Positions 34,288 to 43,554 of a stretch of 64,000 bases of DNA are shown piece after piece (the first letter of the stretch is position 1; every line of letters begins with the position of its first letter). The notes under the pieces are model-generated. The model did not search any database, was not told where the DNA came from, and saw nothing but the letters and a program-made list of their open reading frames with translations. Both the position numbers and the translations under genes were made by a program. The stretch comes from Mesorhizobium sp. (GTDB lineage Bacteria > Pseudomonadota > Alphaproteobacteria > Rhizobiales > Rhizobiaceae), in assembly GCA_004020545.1 (NCBI GenBank), contig SAQE01000001.1, positions 248,001 through 312,000 of the forward strand, written 5' to 3'.

Positions 34288-36447
34288 TTATCCCCGGGCG
34301 GCGGAGCTGCGGCGCCATTCGCCTGCCGCTCGCGGACTGTCGACCGCCCCGGCCGGCCGGACGCCGTCCGGCGCGACGACGAGAGTGGCGCTGCGGCCGA
34401 TCTGGCCGGCGCCGAATTGCTGCGCAAGCAGCTTGGCGGCGTCCGAAGCCTGCTCGGACGGGCCGAGCGCAAGAAGGGCAAGATCGGCTTTCGCGAAGAG
34501 TTCCGGATTCCAGCCGTTTTCGTTGAACGAAGGTGCGATCACGAGCATGAAATCGAATGCGCTCCCGGCCTCGGCCAGAATGCCGCGGAACGTGTTGCGA
34601 TCCGCAACGCCAGGGCCTTTCCCCGCCACGGAGCCGCACACGACCGTCTGCAGACCGGTCGCGCCGTCGATGAACAATCCGGCTCCTTCCGTCGTCGAGC
34701 TGGACAGATGATCGCCAATCTCCACCATCAGCACATTCTGATCGGCCCGTTGCATGCCGATGCCCAGCATCGCGCCAGCGATCCTCGCCTCGAAGCTGCT
34801 GCGGATCGAAGATACGAGGATGACAAAGGGTTTGCCATGGTCGTTGAGGTGCAGGATCATCTGCCGCATGATCTTCAGGACGTCGAGCGAAAGCGTTTCG
34901 TTTCCGGTCTGGAAAAGCTGCTTTCTGATCGCCTTGATGTTGGAATAAGCGGTCCCGCCGGCAACGCCAGGCAGACGGTACTCGCCGAAATTGGCCGGCA
35001 TCGGCAATGGCGGGGGGCTGGCAGGCGCGCTGTTGTTGCGGCCCGGGCCCGGCTCCGGCGCGACATGCTTCGGCGCCTGCGGAGCCTCTTCCGGCTGCGG
35101 GATCGGACCAAGCCCCAAGGCGAGGCCGCATCCGGCGAGAAGCCCCAGAACGGCGCTCACCAAGAGAAGCAGGACCGGCTTCGGCCATGTCGGCTGTACA
35201 GGCGGCGAGGCGACGCCGATCTTGCGCGCCTCGGAGGTCTGCACGCCCTGCATCTGGGAGGTTTCCTGGGCGCGCTTGAGGTAGTCGTCGAGCACGGCGC
35301 GCGCGGCCTGCGCCTTGGATTCCAGTTGCCGCAACTGCACCTGCGCGATGTTCGAGTTCGTGGACTGCTGACGCAGGGCTTCGAGCTTGTCCTGCAGCTT
35401 CCCGACATTCTGCACGGCAAGATCGTAATTGGCCTTCAACTGCTGCCTTATCCGGTCGGCCTCGGCGGCCATCAGCCGCTTCAACCGCTCCAGTTCGGAC
35501 TGAAGCCGTCCGATGGTCGGGTGACGCGGCCCGTACATGGTTTGCAGGCTGGCAAGCTCGGTGGCGCGCTGGTTGTAGTCGTCGCGCAATTTGATGGCGG
35601 AGGTCGAGGTAAGAATGTCCGCAAGCTTGGCGAGCCCGGCCGGCGAATTGCCAGCCGCCAGCGCCTGGTTGTATCGGTCCTTGGCCTGATCGGCGTCGCC
35701 CTGGGCGGCTATCATCTGCGCCGTGAGCTGATCGAGCTGCGACTGCAGCGTGCCGCCATCCGTCGAATTGACGATGTTGTGTTTCGTCTTGAAGTCCTCG
35801 ACCGCCCGCTCGGCGTCGCTGACATCCTTCTGCAGGCCCGAGATCCTGTCCGTCAGCAGGGTGTTCACGTCGCTGTTGGCGGTCTCGCGTTCTCCCACGA
35901 GGCCGGCCCGGTACTGATCGACGATGGCGTTGGCGATCCGCGCGGCCTTTTCCGGCGACGGCGATGTGAAGCTGACATTGATGACGTAGGTAAGCCCCTC
36001 GCGCTCCACTGAAACCTTGCTCTGGAAGCGCTTGAAGGCGGTATCCTGCGCCGACGTCGCGGCGGCTCCAAACAACGACAGCAGACGCAACATCGGGCCG
36101 ACGCCGGCGAACTCCGGGTCGCTGCCGAGCTTCTGATTTTTGAAAACCGCGCCTAACAGGTCAGGCGATTGAATGACGAAGACCTGGCTGGCGATGGCGG
36201 CGCTGTCGGACCCGATCCCCGGAAGCACGTTGTTGAAATTGGTCGCGCGGGTATCGCGAGGGTCGATCAGTATCGAGGCAGTCGCCGTATAACTCGGTTT
36301 CGTCACCGCAAGATAGGAAAGCGCCAGCAGCAATGCCGCGCCGGCGATGGCAAGCACCATCAAGCGCCGCGCCCAAAGGATGGCCCACACGGCACCTATG
36401 TCGAACAGCGGCGGAAGAGTGCGCTCGTCGATCCTGGCTGGCTTCAT
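34288..36447 (-). CDS. Wzz/ExoP-like polysaccharide co-polymerase with degenerate kinase domain
   Basis: A 719-residue protein. The Wzz domain begins near residue 15, with a transmembrane helix (LAIAGAALLLALSYL), long coiled-coil stretches (DRISGLQKDVSDAERAVED; QLRQLESKAQAARAV) and a second helix (LLLLVSAVLGLLAG). A proline-rich linker precedes a BY-kinase-like domain in which the Walker A loop reads VSSIRSSFEAR and lacks the Gly-Lys-Ser/Thr core, so it is unlikely to phosphorylate. The start MKPARI at 36447 fits GAGGA six bases upstream; 36450 is possible. It controls chain length. Confidence 0.85.
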   Translation of the reverse strand: MKPARIDERTLPPLFDIGAVWAILWARRLMVLAIAGAALLLALSYLAVTKPSYTATASILIDPRDTRATNFNNVLPGIGSDSAAIASQVFVIQSPDLLGAVFKNQKLGSDPEFAGVGPMLRLLSLFGAAATSAQDTAFKRFQSKVSVEREGLTYVINVSFTSPSPEKAARIANAIVDQYRAGLVGERETANSDVNTLLTDRISGLQKDVSDAERAVEDFKTKHNIVNSTDGGTLQSQLDQLTAQMIAAQGDADQAKDRYNQALAAGNSPAGLAKLADILTSTSAIKLRDDYNQRATELASLQTMYGPRHPTIGRLQSELERLKRLMAAEADRIRQQLKANYDLAVQNVGKLQDKLEALRQQSTNSNIAQVQLRQLESKAQAARAVLDDYLKRAQETSQMQGVQTSEARKIGVASPPVQPTWPKPVLLLLVSAVLGLLAGCGLALGLGPIPQPEEAPQAPKHVAPEPGPGRNNSAPASPPPLPMPANFGEYRLPGVAGGTAYSNIKAIRKQLFQTGNETLSLDVLKIMRQMILHLNDHGKPFVILVSSIRSSFEARIAGAMLGIGMQRADQNVLMVEIGDHLSSSTTEGAGLFIDGATGLQTVVCGSVAGKGPGVADRNTFRGILAEAGSAFDFMLVIAPSFNENGWNPELFAKADLALLALGPSEQASDAAKLLAQQFGAGQIGRSATLVVAPDGVRPAGAVDSPRAAGEWRRSSAARG

Positions 36448-36686
36448 CATTTTCCTCGCGCAGAGCCGCGACCTCACGACCTCACTCGTCTCCACATTAT
36501 TAAGGATTATCGTTAGCCATCCGTTAAGGGTGGCGGCGTGACGATGCGTTCGGTGTGGGCGCCGCCGGTAACCATGCGAAGCGTTCGCGCTGGCGCGATT
36601 GCGGCATTTTGCTTATGCAGGATTGGGTTTTGAGCGTCGTCGCAGGTGCGGTGTAGGCCCATCGCCGATCGTCTCAGGAGGCGACG
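36448..36686. promoter_or_regulatory. Divergent gap between Wzz/ExoP-like and flippase genes
   Basis: This 239-bp gap must hold promoters for both transcripts. An AT-rich patch (ATTATTAAGGATTATCG) lies just upstream of the Wzz-like gene, and CAGGAGG precedes the TTG start of the flippase gene. I see no inverted repeat worth naming. Confidence 0.4.
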
Positions 36687-38099
36687 TTGAAGGACAATAC
36701 AGGGAACCGTGAGGCCGCCCAGGGGGCAGCGGCCAGCCCGGCGACCGACATGCGCATGTCGATCACAGCCCTTGCCAAGAGCGGCGCCGTGGCCGGCATC
36801 ATCAAGCTGGCCAGCGCGGGCCTGTCCTTCCTCATGTTCGTGGCCGTGGCGATGGTGACGGACGAACGGGAGTTCGGCCTTTACAGCGCGACCTACGCCG
36901 GCGCGAGCCTGGTCTCTTTCTTCGCTTCGGTGGGCCAGCAAAGCACCGTGCTCAGGTTCTGGCCCCAATATGCCGGACTGGGCGATCTCGCCTCGGCTCA
37001 TGGGCTGATGGCCCGCGCCATTCTCGTTGCGCTGGCCGGGCTGGTTGCCACCAGCCTGTTTATAGTCGTGGTGGGATTCCTGCCCTTCATCGGCAAGGGA
37101 ACGCCGGAATGGCTCCCATTGTGCGTGGCGGCCGCGGTGCTGTCCTTCTCGCTCGGCTGGTCGGAGTTTACCTCCGGCGCTTTCCGCGCCAAGAACGCGC
37201 TCATATCCGGCCTGTTGCCGCGGGACATCATCTGGCGCGCGGCGACGATCGGCGCCGTTCTCGTTTTGCATTTGATGCATGTGAAGATGGACGCGATTGC
37301 AGCGACCTACCTGACGGCGCTGCTGCTCATCCTCTCGGTCGTCCCGCAAACATTCATCCTGGTGCGCGACACGATGCGGGCCGATCGCGGCGGTCTCACG
37401 GAAGGGCAAAAGCAGGAATTCAAGACCGTGACGCTCGGCCTGTGGGGCGTCACCTCGCTGCCGCCCGCGCTCGGCCAGGTCAGCACGCTGCTGGTGGCGA
37501 TGATCCTGGGGCCGGAGGCTGCCGGCGCAATCTTCGTAGCGGATCGGACCACGCGTTTCGTCACCCTTGCGCTCAACGGCATCAACCAGGCGCTGGCACC
37601 GCAGATATCGGCCGCCTTCTACAGCGGCGACAGGGCTCACGTTCAGCGCATCACCAGCCTTGCCGCCCTTGGCGGCTTGGCCATTGCGCTGTGCGTGCTG
37701 GCATCCTTCTGGATATTCGGCAACCTCATCCTGTCCATCTTCAATCCGGCCTATGCGACGCCGACCATGAGGGCGACACTCGTCATCTTTGGCGTAGGAG
37801 CGACGTTCGGCACCGCCTGCGGCCCCATCGAAATCCTGCTGCAGTTGACCGGCCTCCAGCATGCGCTGTTCAAGGTGCTCGTCGTCGTAAACATCGTCGG
37901 GCTTTGCGTGACAGCGGTGGCAACCTACTACCTCGGATCCGTGGGTGCGGCGCTGGCCATTGCCGGGACCGTCATCGCCTGGACGTCCTTTGGGGTGTTG
38001 ATCGCCCGGCGCAGAATCGGCATCAACCCGTCGATCCTTGGTCTGTCCCTGAACGGGGTCGGACTGTTGCCGCATGCCCTCCTAAGGGGGCGCACGTGA
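36687..38099 (+). CDS. Polysaccharide flippase (Wzx/MATE-like)
   Basis: A 470-residue polytopic membrane protein of the MOP exporter superfamily with 12-14 predicted hydrophobic helices. The N-terminal part has GLYSATYAGASLVSFFASVGQ, typical of Wzx. It would move lipid-linked repeat units across the inner membrane. TTG at 36687 follows a strong AGGAGG; an ATG 21 codons on is the alternative. Its stop overlaps the GTG of the glycosyltransferase downstream. Confidence 0.87.
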   Translation: MKDNTGNREAAQGAAASPATDMRMSITALAKSGAVAGIIKLASAGLSFLMFVAVAMVTDEREFGLYSATYAGASLVSFFASVGQQSTVLRFWPQYAGLGDLASAHGLMARAILVALAGLVATSLFIVVVGFLPFIGKGTPEWLPLCVAAAVLSFSLGWSEFTSGAFRAKNALISGLLPRDIIWRAATIGAVLVLHLMHVKMDAIAATYLTALLLILSVVPQTFILVRDTMRADRGGLTEGQKQEFKTVTLGLWGVTSLPPALGQVSTLLVAMILGPEAAGAIFVADRTTRFVTLALNGINQALAPQISAAFYSGDRAHVQRITSLAALGGLAIALCVLASFWIFGNLILSIFNPAYATPTMRATLVIFGVGATFGTACGPIEILLQLTGLQHALFKVLVVVNIVGLCVTAVATYYLGSVGAALAIAGTVIAWTSFGVLIARRRIGINPSILGLSLNGVGLLPHALLRGRT

Positions 38100-39190
38100 A
38101 GATCGTCCAGGTGCAGACCCAGGCCGAGGCCGCGGGCGCGCAACGCATCTCCGACATGGTGGGCGAAGGATTGCGGGCGCGCGGGCATGAGGTGCGCACC
38201 GTTTTCATGTACCGGAAGACCGAAGCCTACGACAGCGATCCCAACGCGGATTTCGTCCTCAAGCAGCGCCCGCGCGGATTGCCGGGACAGATACGGGCAA
38301 CCATCGGCCTGGCGCGATATCTGCGCGCGGCACGCCCCGACGCCGTCATCACCTATCAGCACTACGGCAATATCTTCGGCACGGTCGGTGCCCGGCTGGC
38401 CGGCGTCAGGCACGTCGTCGCAAATCAGAGCGGCGCCCCGCACAGCAAGGGCGTGATGGGTCTTCTGTCGCAGATCGACAAGCTGATGGGCATGGTCGGC
38501 CTCTACCAGGCCAATGTCGTCAATTCCGGCTGGACGGAGGCGCAGTTCGATCGCTATCCACAATCCTATCGGCAGCGTCTCCACCGCATCGATCACGGCG
38601 TTCCCGTGCCGGGCGGGGAATTCGACAAGGCGGCCGCACGTGCCGCCTTCGGCCTGCCGCAGGGCGTGTGGCTGGCCGTCTCATCGGGCCGGCTGACACG
38701 GACGAAGAACCAGATCGCCCTTGTCGGGGCGCTCGACCAACTGCCTGAGGTACACGTCGCGCTCGCCGGCGCCGGGCCGGAGCGCGAGGCGCTCATTGCC
38801 TTTGCCGAAAGCCACGGCGTGGCGAACCGCTTGCATCTCGTCGGCGAGGTTCCGCCGGCGCGCATCTTCGAATTCCTCGCGGCCGGCGACGCCTACGCCT
38901 TTCCGTCGATGACGGAGACCTTTGGCCTTGCCTGCGTCGAGGCGGCCATTTCAGGCCTGCCGATCGTGGCCAGCAACCTCGACGTCATGCGCGAGGTGCT
39001 GACGGCGGAGGACGGCTCACCTGCCGCGCTGTTCGTCGAGGCCAACGCCGCCGGCATGGCCAGCGGGCTTGCCGACCTGTTCGCGCGCCCGGAATCCAAG
39101 GCCAGGCTTTCGGCGGCGGGGCGGCGGCTACGGGACAAATATTCGCCGGCCAGGATGTGCGCAGGCTACGAGGCGCTGCTTCTTGGCTGA
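38096..39190 (+). CDS. GT4 family glycosyltransferase
   Basis: A 364-residue GT-B enzyme. The nucleotide-sugar C-terminal signature is TETFGLACVEA with the conserved EX7E spacing, and SSGRLTRTKNQ starts the second domain. It starts with GTG at 38096, four bases inside the flippase stop (GTGA). It adds one sugar to the repeat unit; which sugar cannot be read. Confidence 0.9.
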   Translation: MKIVQVQTQAEAAGAQRISDMVGEGLRARGHEVRTVFMYRKTEAYDSDPNADFVLKQRPRGLPGQIRATIGLARYLRAARPDAVITYQHYGNIFGTVGARLAGVRHVVANQSGAPHSKGVMGLLSQIDKLMGMVGLYQANVVNSGWTEAQFDRYPQSYRQRLHRIDHGVPVPGGEFDKAAARAAFGLPQGVWLAVSSGRLTRTKNQIALVGALDQLPEVHVALAGAGPEREALIAFAESHGVANRLHLVGEVPPARIFEFLAAGDAYAFPSMTETFGLACVEAAISGLPIVASNLDVMREVLTAEDGSPAALFVEANAAGMASGLADLFARPESKARLSAAGRRLRDKYSPARMCAGYEALLLG

Positions 39191-39271
39191 GAGCCTCAAG
39201 GTACGCTCCGCTCCGGTTCTCGAAAACACCTTCATAAGACTCGCAGGACCGATTTTCGAAACAGTCCCTGA

Positions 39272-40732
39272 CTACTTCCGCACAGCCGCAATCCCGTCGA
39301 TCACCTCCAGGCGGCCGGCCCGATTGAGCGTGTGGATCCTCGGATAGGGCCAATCGCCGGCAGCATCGATCGATCGGGGGGGCGAGAGCCGCACCGTCCG
39401 CTCGTCGAGTTGCAGCAGCTCGCACAGGCCAAGCCCGCCGCCATAGCCCAGGGTTCCGTCCTGGACCGGAAGGAGGACGCTGCCCTCGCGGTCGCGGACG
39501 AAGGCTCCGCCTGGGCGAGCCATGCGATGGTCGATCAGGATCGGGTTCGCCGGATGTGGCCGCCATGGGCCGGCGAGCGCGGGAGCGGAGAAAACCACCA
39601 GCGTGTCGGAAGTGCTTCCGTGGCCATCCCGATCCGTGGCGAACAGCCAGAGCATGCCTTCATGCTCGAACAAGGTGGCGTCGGAAATCTCGCCTTCGAC
39701 CAGCACGGTCTCGGCTGTCCAACCGTCCGGGAAACCCGAGGCGCGATAGAGCGTGAGCTTGCCGCTGGCGCTCGCTTCCGGCAGCATCCAGATCGCGCCG
39801 TCGCGCTCGAACACCTGCGGGTAGGAAAGGTGGTGCGCCTCCTCCAGCACGACCCGCGGCGCACCAGGGACGCCGTTCGCATCGAAGGGAACAACGGAGA
39901 TCACCGCCTTGCCGGTCGCGTGCGGATAATCCTCCACGAAGACGAAGGGCTGATCCCGCCACCAAAAGGGGAAAGGGTCGGCATAGAAATGATCGCCTTG
40001 GTCGGGCAGCACCGACCAGCCGGTGCCGAGCTTGCCCGTATCGGCGACGCCAGGTGCATCGGTGAAGCGATAGCCGACACGCCAATGCGCATGGCGGAAG
40101 CGTGCGCGCCGAAGCGCCTCCCGGCTGAGGCGTGGTAGCGCCACACCCAGATATGCGGACGCGAACCGGCCTTGCTCGCCACGAGCATGGGTTTCAGCAA
40201 TTGCCTGGCGTGGCAGCCGGTCCGCGGCGAACGCGCGAGCGACCGACCGAACCAGAGTGACGGCCCGGGCGAACACGTCGTCGGTGCCGAGTGCGGTGGA
40301 TTCGCGCTTGTCGACCATCGGCCGCGCCTGGCCCACCACCGTCTTTTTGTCGAGAACGGCCTCGATCACCGGCAGCCTGCCGGCCGCGACCGCGATCGCC
40401 GCCGAGAGATCGGCGCTGGATCCATCGAAGCGAAGGCCGATGGTCGGAACGTCCGATGGGGCCGCGTCGCCGGCAAGGTCGAGCCTCAGCGCGGCGGGGC
40501 GCCTGCCGGGTCGAGCCTGGATTGCTTGCACCGCGGAGCCGAGAAGAGGGCCGCGTCGGCGGAAAAGACGTTGCTCGAACTGGAAGGCGGCCTTTGCCGA
40601 GGCTGGCCAGCTTGCCGGCCCGGGCTGTTGCAGGACTGCGACATCGTGGCCGTCCGCTTCCAGCCGCTCTATGGCGACCTGCTGCCAATGGCGCGGCGCC
40701 GATTGCGGAACGATGACCTCGATCGCCAGCAT
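39272..40732 (-). CDS. Formyltransferase-like/beta-propeller glycosyltransferase-related protein
   Basis: A 486-residue protein. The N-terminal ~190 residues look like a divergent alpha/beta (formyltransferase-like) domain. The C-terminal ~290 residues repeat blocks such as FYADPFPFWW, YPQVFERDGAIWMLPE and DATLFEHEGMLWLF, the pattern of a five-bladed propeller (GH43/GINT1 N-terminal-like). Related proteins sit in polysaccharide clusters. Function unknown; it could modify or cleave sugars. Confidence 0.65.
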   Translation of the reverse strand: MLAIEVIVPQSAPRHWQQVAIERLEADGHDVAVLQQPGPASWPASAKAAFQFEQRLFRRRGPLLGSAVQAIQARPGRRPAALRLDLAGDAAPSDVPTIGLRFDGSSADLSAAIAVAAGRLPVIEAVLDKKTVVGQARPMVDKRESTALGTDDVFARAVTLVRSVARAFAADRLPRQAIAETHARGEQGRFASAYLGVALPRLSREALRRARFRHAHWRVGYRFTDAPGVADTGKLGTGWSVLPDQGDHFYADPFPFWWRDQPFVFVEDYPHATGKAVISVVPFDANGVPGAPRVVLEEAHHLSYPQVFERDGAIWMLPEASASGKLTLYRASGFPDGWTAETVLVEGEISDATLFEHEGMLWLFATDRDGHGSTSDTLVVFSAPALAGPWRPHPANPILIDHRMARPGGAFVRDREGSVLLPVQDGTLGYGGGLGLCELLQLDERTVRLSPPRSIDAAGDWPYPRIHTLNRAGRLEVIDGIAAVRK

Positions 40733-41034
40733 GTCTTGCCGTCCGCGTCTATTTTCTAATCGGGTTTTCGTAGTTCCGATAATGAGGAACGAAAGACTAG
40801 CCTAAAAATGCTTACATCTGGGTTACACGCAAAGTCCAACTTCGACTTTGACGCCCACGGCGAAAATTCTTGACTTGCGATCCCGAACCGGCCGAGGGCC
40901 ATGCACCCGGCCGCTTTTGCAACGCAACATTAGCATTTTACGCATATACCAAGATTCCAACAATCCCGGCGACCGATCTTGACCTGAAACGCAAGACGTC
41001 GTCGATAGGCCGCTGTCCAGCCGGTTCGGATCAC
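40733..41034. promoter_or_regulatory. Divergent 302-bp gap with hairpin
   Basis: A small hairpin, CAAAGTC (40830-40836) with GACTTTG (40844-40850), and a TTGAC box near 40870 are the only structure. The reading frame of the downstream gene stays open across the right part of the gap, but no good start or ribosome site precedes 41035. No gene is otherwise supported. Confidence 0.35.
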
Positions 41035-42192
41035 ATGTTTGAAGTCACTGCCGAGGATGCGTTCGATTTCCGTTCGACGGAATACGCCGAGCTCTTCGCC
41101 AGTTCGGCGGCGACCGCTTTTCAGCATCCCATATGGCTCGCGCAACTGTATGAGAGGATCGTGCGGCAAGGCGCCGCCACGCCGCTGATCATCGTCGTAC
41201 GCGTGCGTGCAAGCGGGAAGCTTGCGATGGTCCTGCCGCTGGTGAGGCGCCGGTACACGCTGCTGAAGGTGGTGGAATTCGCGGATATGCGGGTTTCCGA
41301 CTATGTATCGCCGGTCGCTGACGAGGAGACCTTCTCACGCATCCTCGCCGACAGCCGCGTAGTCGCAGCAATCCGCAAGCACCTGCGGCCATACGATCTC
41401 TTGCGCATCGGCAAGCTGGCGGATCGCTCATTGGCGATGGAACGCTTGCTTGGCATCGACAAGCGCGACAGCATGGGCATGAGCGCCTATTCCAGCAAGC
41501 TGGAGCCGACATTCGCCGGCTGGCGCGAGCATCGGCTGGACCAGTCCTATCGCAAGGAGCTCGACAAGAAGTCGCGGCAGCTCAACCGGATGGGGGAGGC
41601 GCGCTTCGAATGCGTGGATGGCACGGCCGCCATCCGCACGACATTCGATGCGCTCAGGCTCTATCGCGGCAAACGCTTCGACGGCAGCAACGGTCCCGCC
41701 GATCTTTTGCAACTGCCCTCCTATTTCGATTTTTACCTGGCCGTGGCCAATGAGGGATGCGGCGGCTTCGCCCGCACCTATGCATTCTGGATGAACGGCC
41801 GGCCGATCGCCGGCGCGCTCGGGCTCGAGCACCGTGGCTCGCTCCTGGTCATTCTCGGCGGCTTCGACGAGACCGGCTACAGGAAGCAGTCGATCGGCAG
41901 CCTGATGTTCGAGCAGATCGCCCGCGACTGTATCGAGCGCGGCGACCATCACCTCGATTTCACCATCGGCGACGAACCCTACAAGCGCATCTTCGGCGGA
42001 CGGCCCTCACCGATGTGGCAGATCTACCGGGCAGGGAGCCCGCTCGGCTACGCGGCGCATATGACGGTGGAGAAATTGCCGGCAGCCAAGGTGCTGGCGC
42101 GGCGTATCCTGGAGGCCGCGCATGTCAAGAAGGCCAAGCCTTCTCCCATCATGGTGCCGCCGGCCTCCGATGAGGCTACTGAATCTTCCTGA
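41035..42192 (+). CDS. GNAT-family acyltransferase of CelD/BcsL type
   Basis: A 385-residue protein with the BioF2-like acetyltransferase domain (PF13480 type): FQHPIWLAQLYER early, SYRKELDKKSRQLNRMG in the middle and DHHLDFTIGDEPYKRIF near the end. This family is found in exopolysaccharide and cellulose loci. I chose ATG 41035 because upstream codons to a TTG at 40870 look non-coding. Likely role: acylation of the polysaccharide or its precursor. Confidence 0.78.
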   Translation: MFEVTAEDAFDFRSTEYAELFASSAATAFQHPIWLAQLYERIVRQGAATPLIIVVRVRASGKLAMVLPLVRRRYTLLKVVEFADMRVSDYVSPVADEETFSRILADSRVVAAIRKHLRPYDLLRIGKLADRSLAMERLLGIDKRDSMGMSAYSSKLEPTFAGWREHRLDQSYRKELDKKSRQLNRMGEARFECVDGTAAIRTTFDALRLYRGKRFDGSNGPADLLQLPSYFDFYLAVANEGCGGFARTYAFWMNGRPIAGALGLEHRGSLLVILGGFDETGYRKQSIGSLMFEQIARDCIERGDHHLDFTIGDEPYKRIFGGRPSPMWQIYRAGSPLGYAAHMTVEKLPAAKVLARRILEAAHVKKAKPSPIMVPPASDEATESS

Positions 42193-42217
42193 GATCTGAA
42201 AGATCGTAGCCGCAACA

Positions 42218-42267
42218 GCCTCGAGGCGTCACGCATCCGAAAGCCTCGAGGCGTCACGCATCCGAAC
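42218..42267. repeat. 25-bp tandem direct repeat, two copies
   Basis: GCCTCGAGGCGTCACGCATC begins both 42218 and 42243, with the rest of the 25-bp unit (CGAAA, CGAAC) matching except the last base. It lies in the convergent gap downstream of two genes. It contains the self-complementary GCCTCGAGGC, so each copy can form a short hairpin. Confidence 0.7.
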
Positions 42268-42289
42268 GTCCGTCGCGCGTTGACGGACG
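42267..42289. terminator. Hairpin after the tandem repeat
   Basis: CGTCCGTC (42267-42274) pairs with GACGGACG (42282-42289) around a 7-base loop. It is a candidate terminator for one or both convergent transcripts; no T tract follows. Confidence 0.4.
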
Positions 42290-42327
42290 CGATTGTCGAG
42301 CGCCGGCCCTGGACGGTGGCGGTGCGA

Positions 42328-43554
42328 TCAACCGACGGCTTCTACGCTCGGCCGCTTGAGGCCGCGCAGCCTCGCGGCAAAGCTCGGGCTCACCTTGTCG
42401 ATCTCATGCAGGATGCGGCGACGGCTGAAGTGGACTTGCCGGCGCGCGCGCCAGCGCAGGTCGGTGTCGATGGTCAGACTGCGGCGGAAATTCGCCAGTT
42501 GGAGCGCGTGTTCGTCCATCGCCAGCTTCGCCGGATCGTCGTAGAAAGCGGCGATCTTTGCCGCCGCCATGCCGGGCGTGGCCATCCATTGCGGCACATG
42601 CACCATGCACAACCGTTCCACATCGGTGAGCAGCCGGCTAACGCCCGTTCCGGCGGCCGGACAGGATGTCTGGTAGGCATCGCCTATCAGGACCACGCCG
42701 TCGCGTTTGCAATTCTCGGCAACGGTGATGTCGGTGAGCCAGCTCGAGACACGGTCGATGACTTCGAAATCGCCGAAGGTGTTGATCAGTCCGGGAAGCG
42801 TTTCGATGAGCGTTTCCCGGGGACGGTCGCGCAGCGCCTTGACCCACGGGTCGGTGTGCTCCCGGAAAACAAAGAGATTGGCGCGGGTAACGTCCCCGGC
42901 CGGGAAAAAGTTCAGGTAGTCGATCCCATCCGAGACGCGTTCACCGTAATAGGTCAGCGCAGGGTGCCTGAAGGCGCTTGCGCCCGCCGGACGGACATTG
43001 AAGCCGAAGGTCAACGATTGGCGCTGGTGGATGAACCGGCGCTCGATACCCACATCGCGCCGCAGGATGTCACCCATGCCCGTGGCGAGCACGAGGAGGC
43101 GCGCCGTCACATCTTCCTGCCCGATGATCGACACGCGCTGCCGCTCGGGGCCAGCCTCAACTCCGCTCACCCGGCCGGCGACGAAGCGTACGGTCTTAGG
43201 CAGTTCGGCGCGCATCGCGGCGACGAGGTCGTCGTAGAAAATGCCGTAATGGCGGGCGCGCGTGCGGTCGAGCACCCGTCCCTTGCGCATATTGACGATC
43301 TCGTCGAATGCCGCGGCCGCCGCCGAAAGGCTGTCCAGCAGACCGATTCGGCGCAATTTGTCGATCTGGTCGCCGGCGATCTTCTCGACGCGGAACTCGC
43401 GTGGAAAAACGGGATAGCGGTCGATCAGCGTGACATGGTAGCCCGACCGCCCAAGTAGGGTCGCGGCAAGCGTGCCTGAGAGCCCGCCGCCGACGATGGC
43501 GATCTCCGTATCGGTTCCCGCCGGCAGCGGACGGAGCGAGTTTTCAGCGGTCAT
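42328..43554 (-). CDS. FAD-dependent oxidoreductase (geranylgeranyl-reductase/halogenase-like)
   Basis: A 408-residue flavoprotein. The FAD-binding GGGLSG motif (IAIVGGGLSGTLAATLL) is at about residues 18-34, and the second FAD motif is VLIGDAYQTSCPAAGTG near 310. The halogenase WxWxIP motif is absent. The ATG at 43554 overlaps the glycosyltransferase stop (ATGA). A flavin enzyme in a polysaccharide locus is unusual; it might modify a sugar or a lipid carrier. Confidence 0.83.
   Translation of the reverse strand: MTAENSLRPLPAGTDTEIAIVGGGLSGTLAATLLGRSGYHVTLIDRYPVFPREFRVEKIAGDQIDKLRRIGLLDSLSAAAAAFDEIVNMRKGRVLDRTRARHYGIFYDDLVAAMRAELPKTVRFVAGRVSGVEAGPERQRVSIIGQEDVTARLLVLATGMGDILRRDVGIERRFIHQRQSLTFGFNVRPAGASAFRHPALTYYGERVSDGIDYLNFFPAGDVTRANLFVFREHTDPWVKALRDRPRETLIETLPGLINTFGDFEVIDRVSSWLTDITVAENCKRDGVVLIGDAYQTSCPAAGTGVSRLLTDVERLCMVHVPQWMATPGMAAAKIAAFYDDPAKLAMDEHALQLANFRRSLTIDTDLRWRARRQVHFSRRRILHEIDKVSPSFAARLRGLKRPSVEAVG

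Noticed and set aside
34268-35188. A large fusion of an unknown domain with the GH5 hydrolase
   Set aside because: The upstream part of that frame overlaps the Wzz/ExoP-like gene on the same strand in another frame and has no family resemblance. A Tat-like signal and good ATG exist at 34267.
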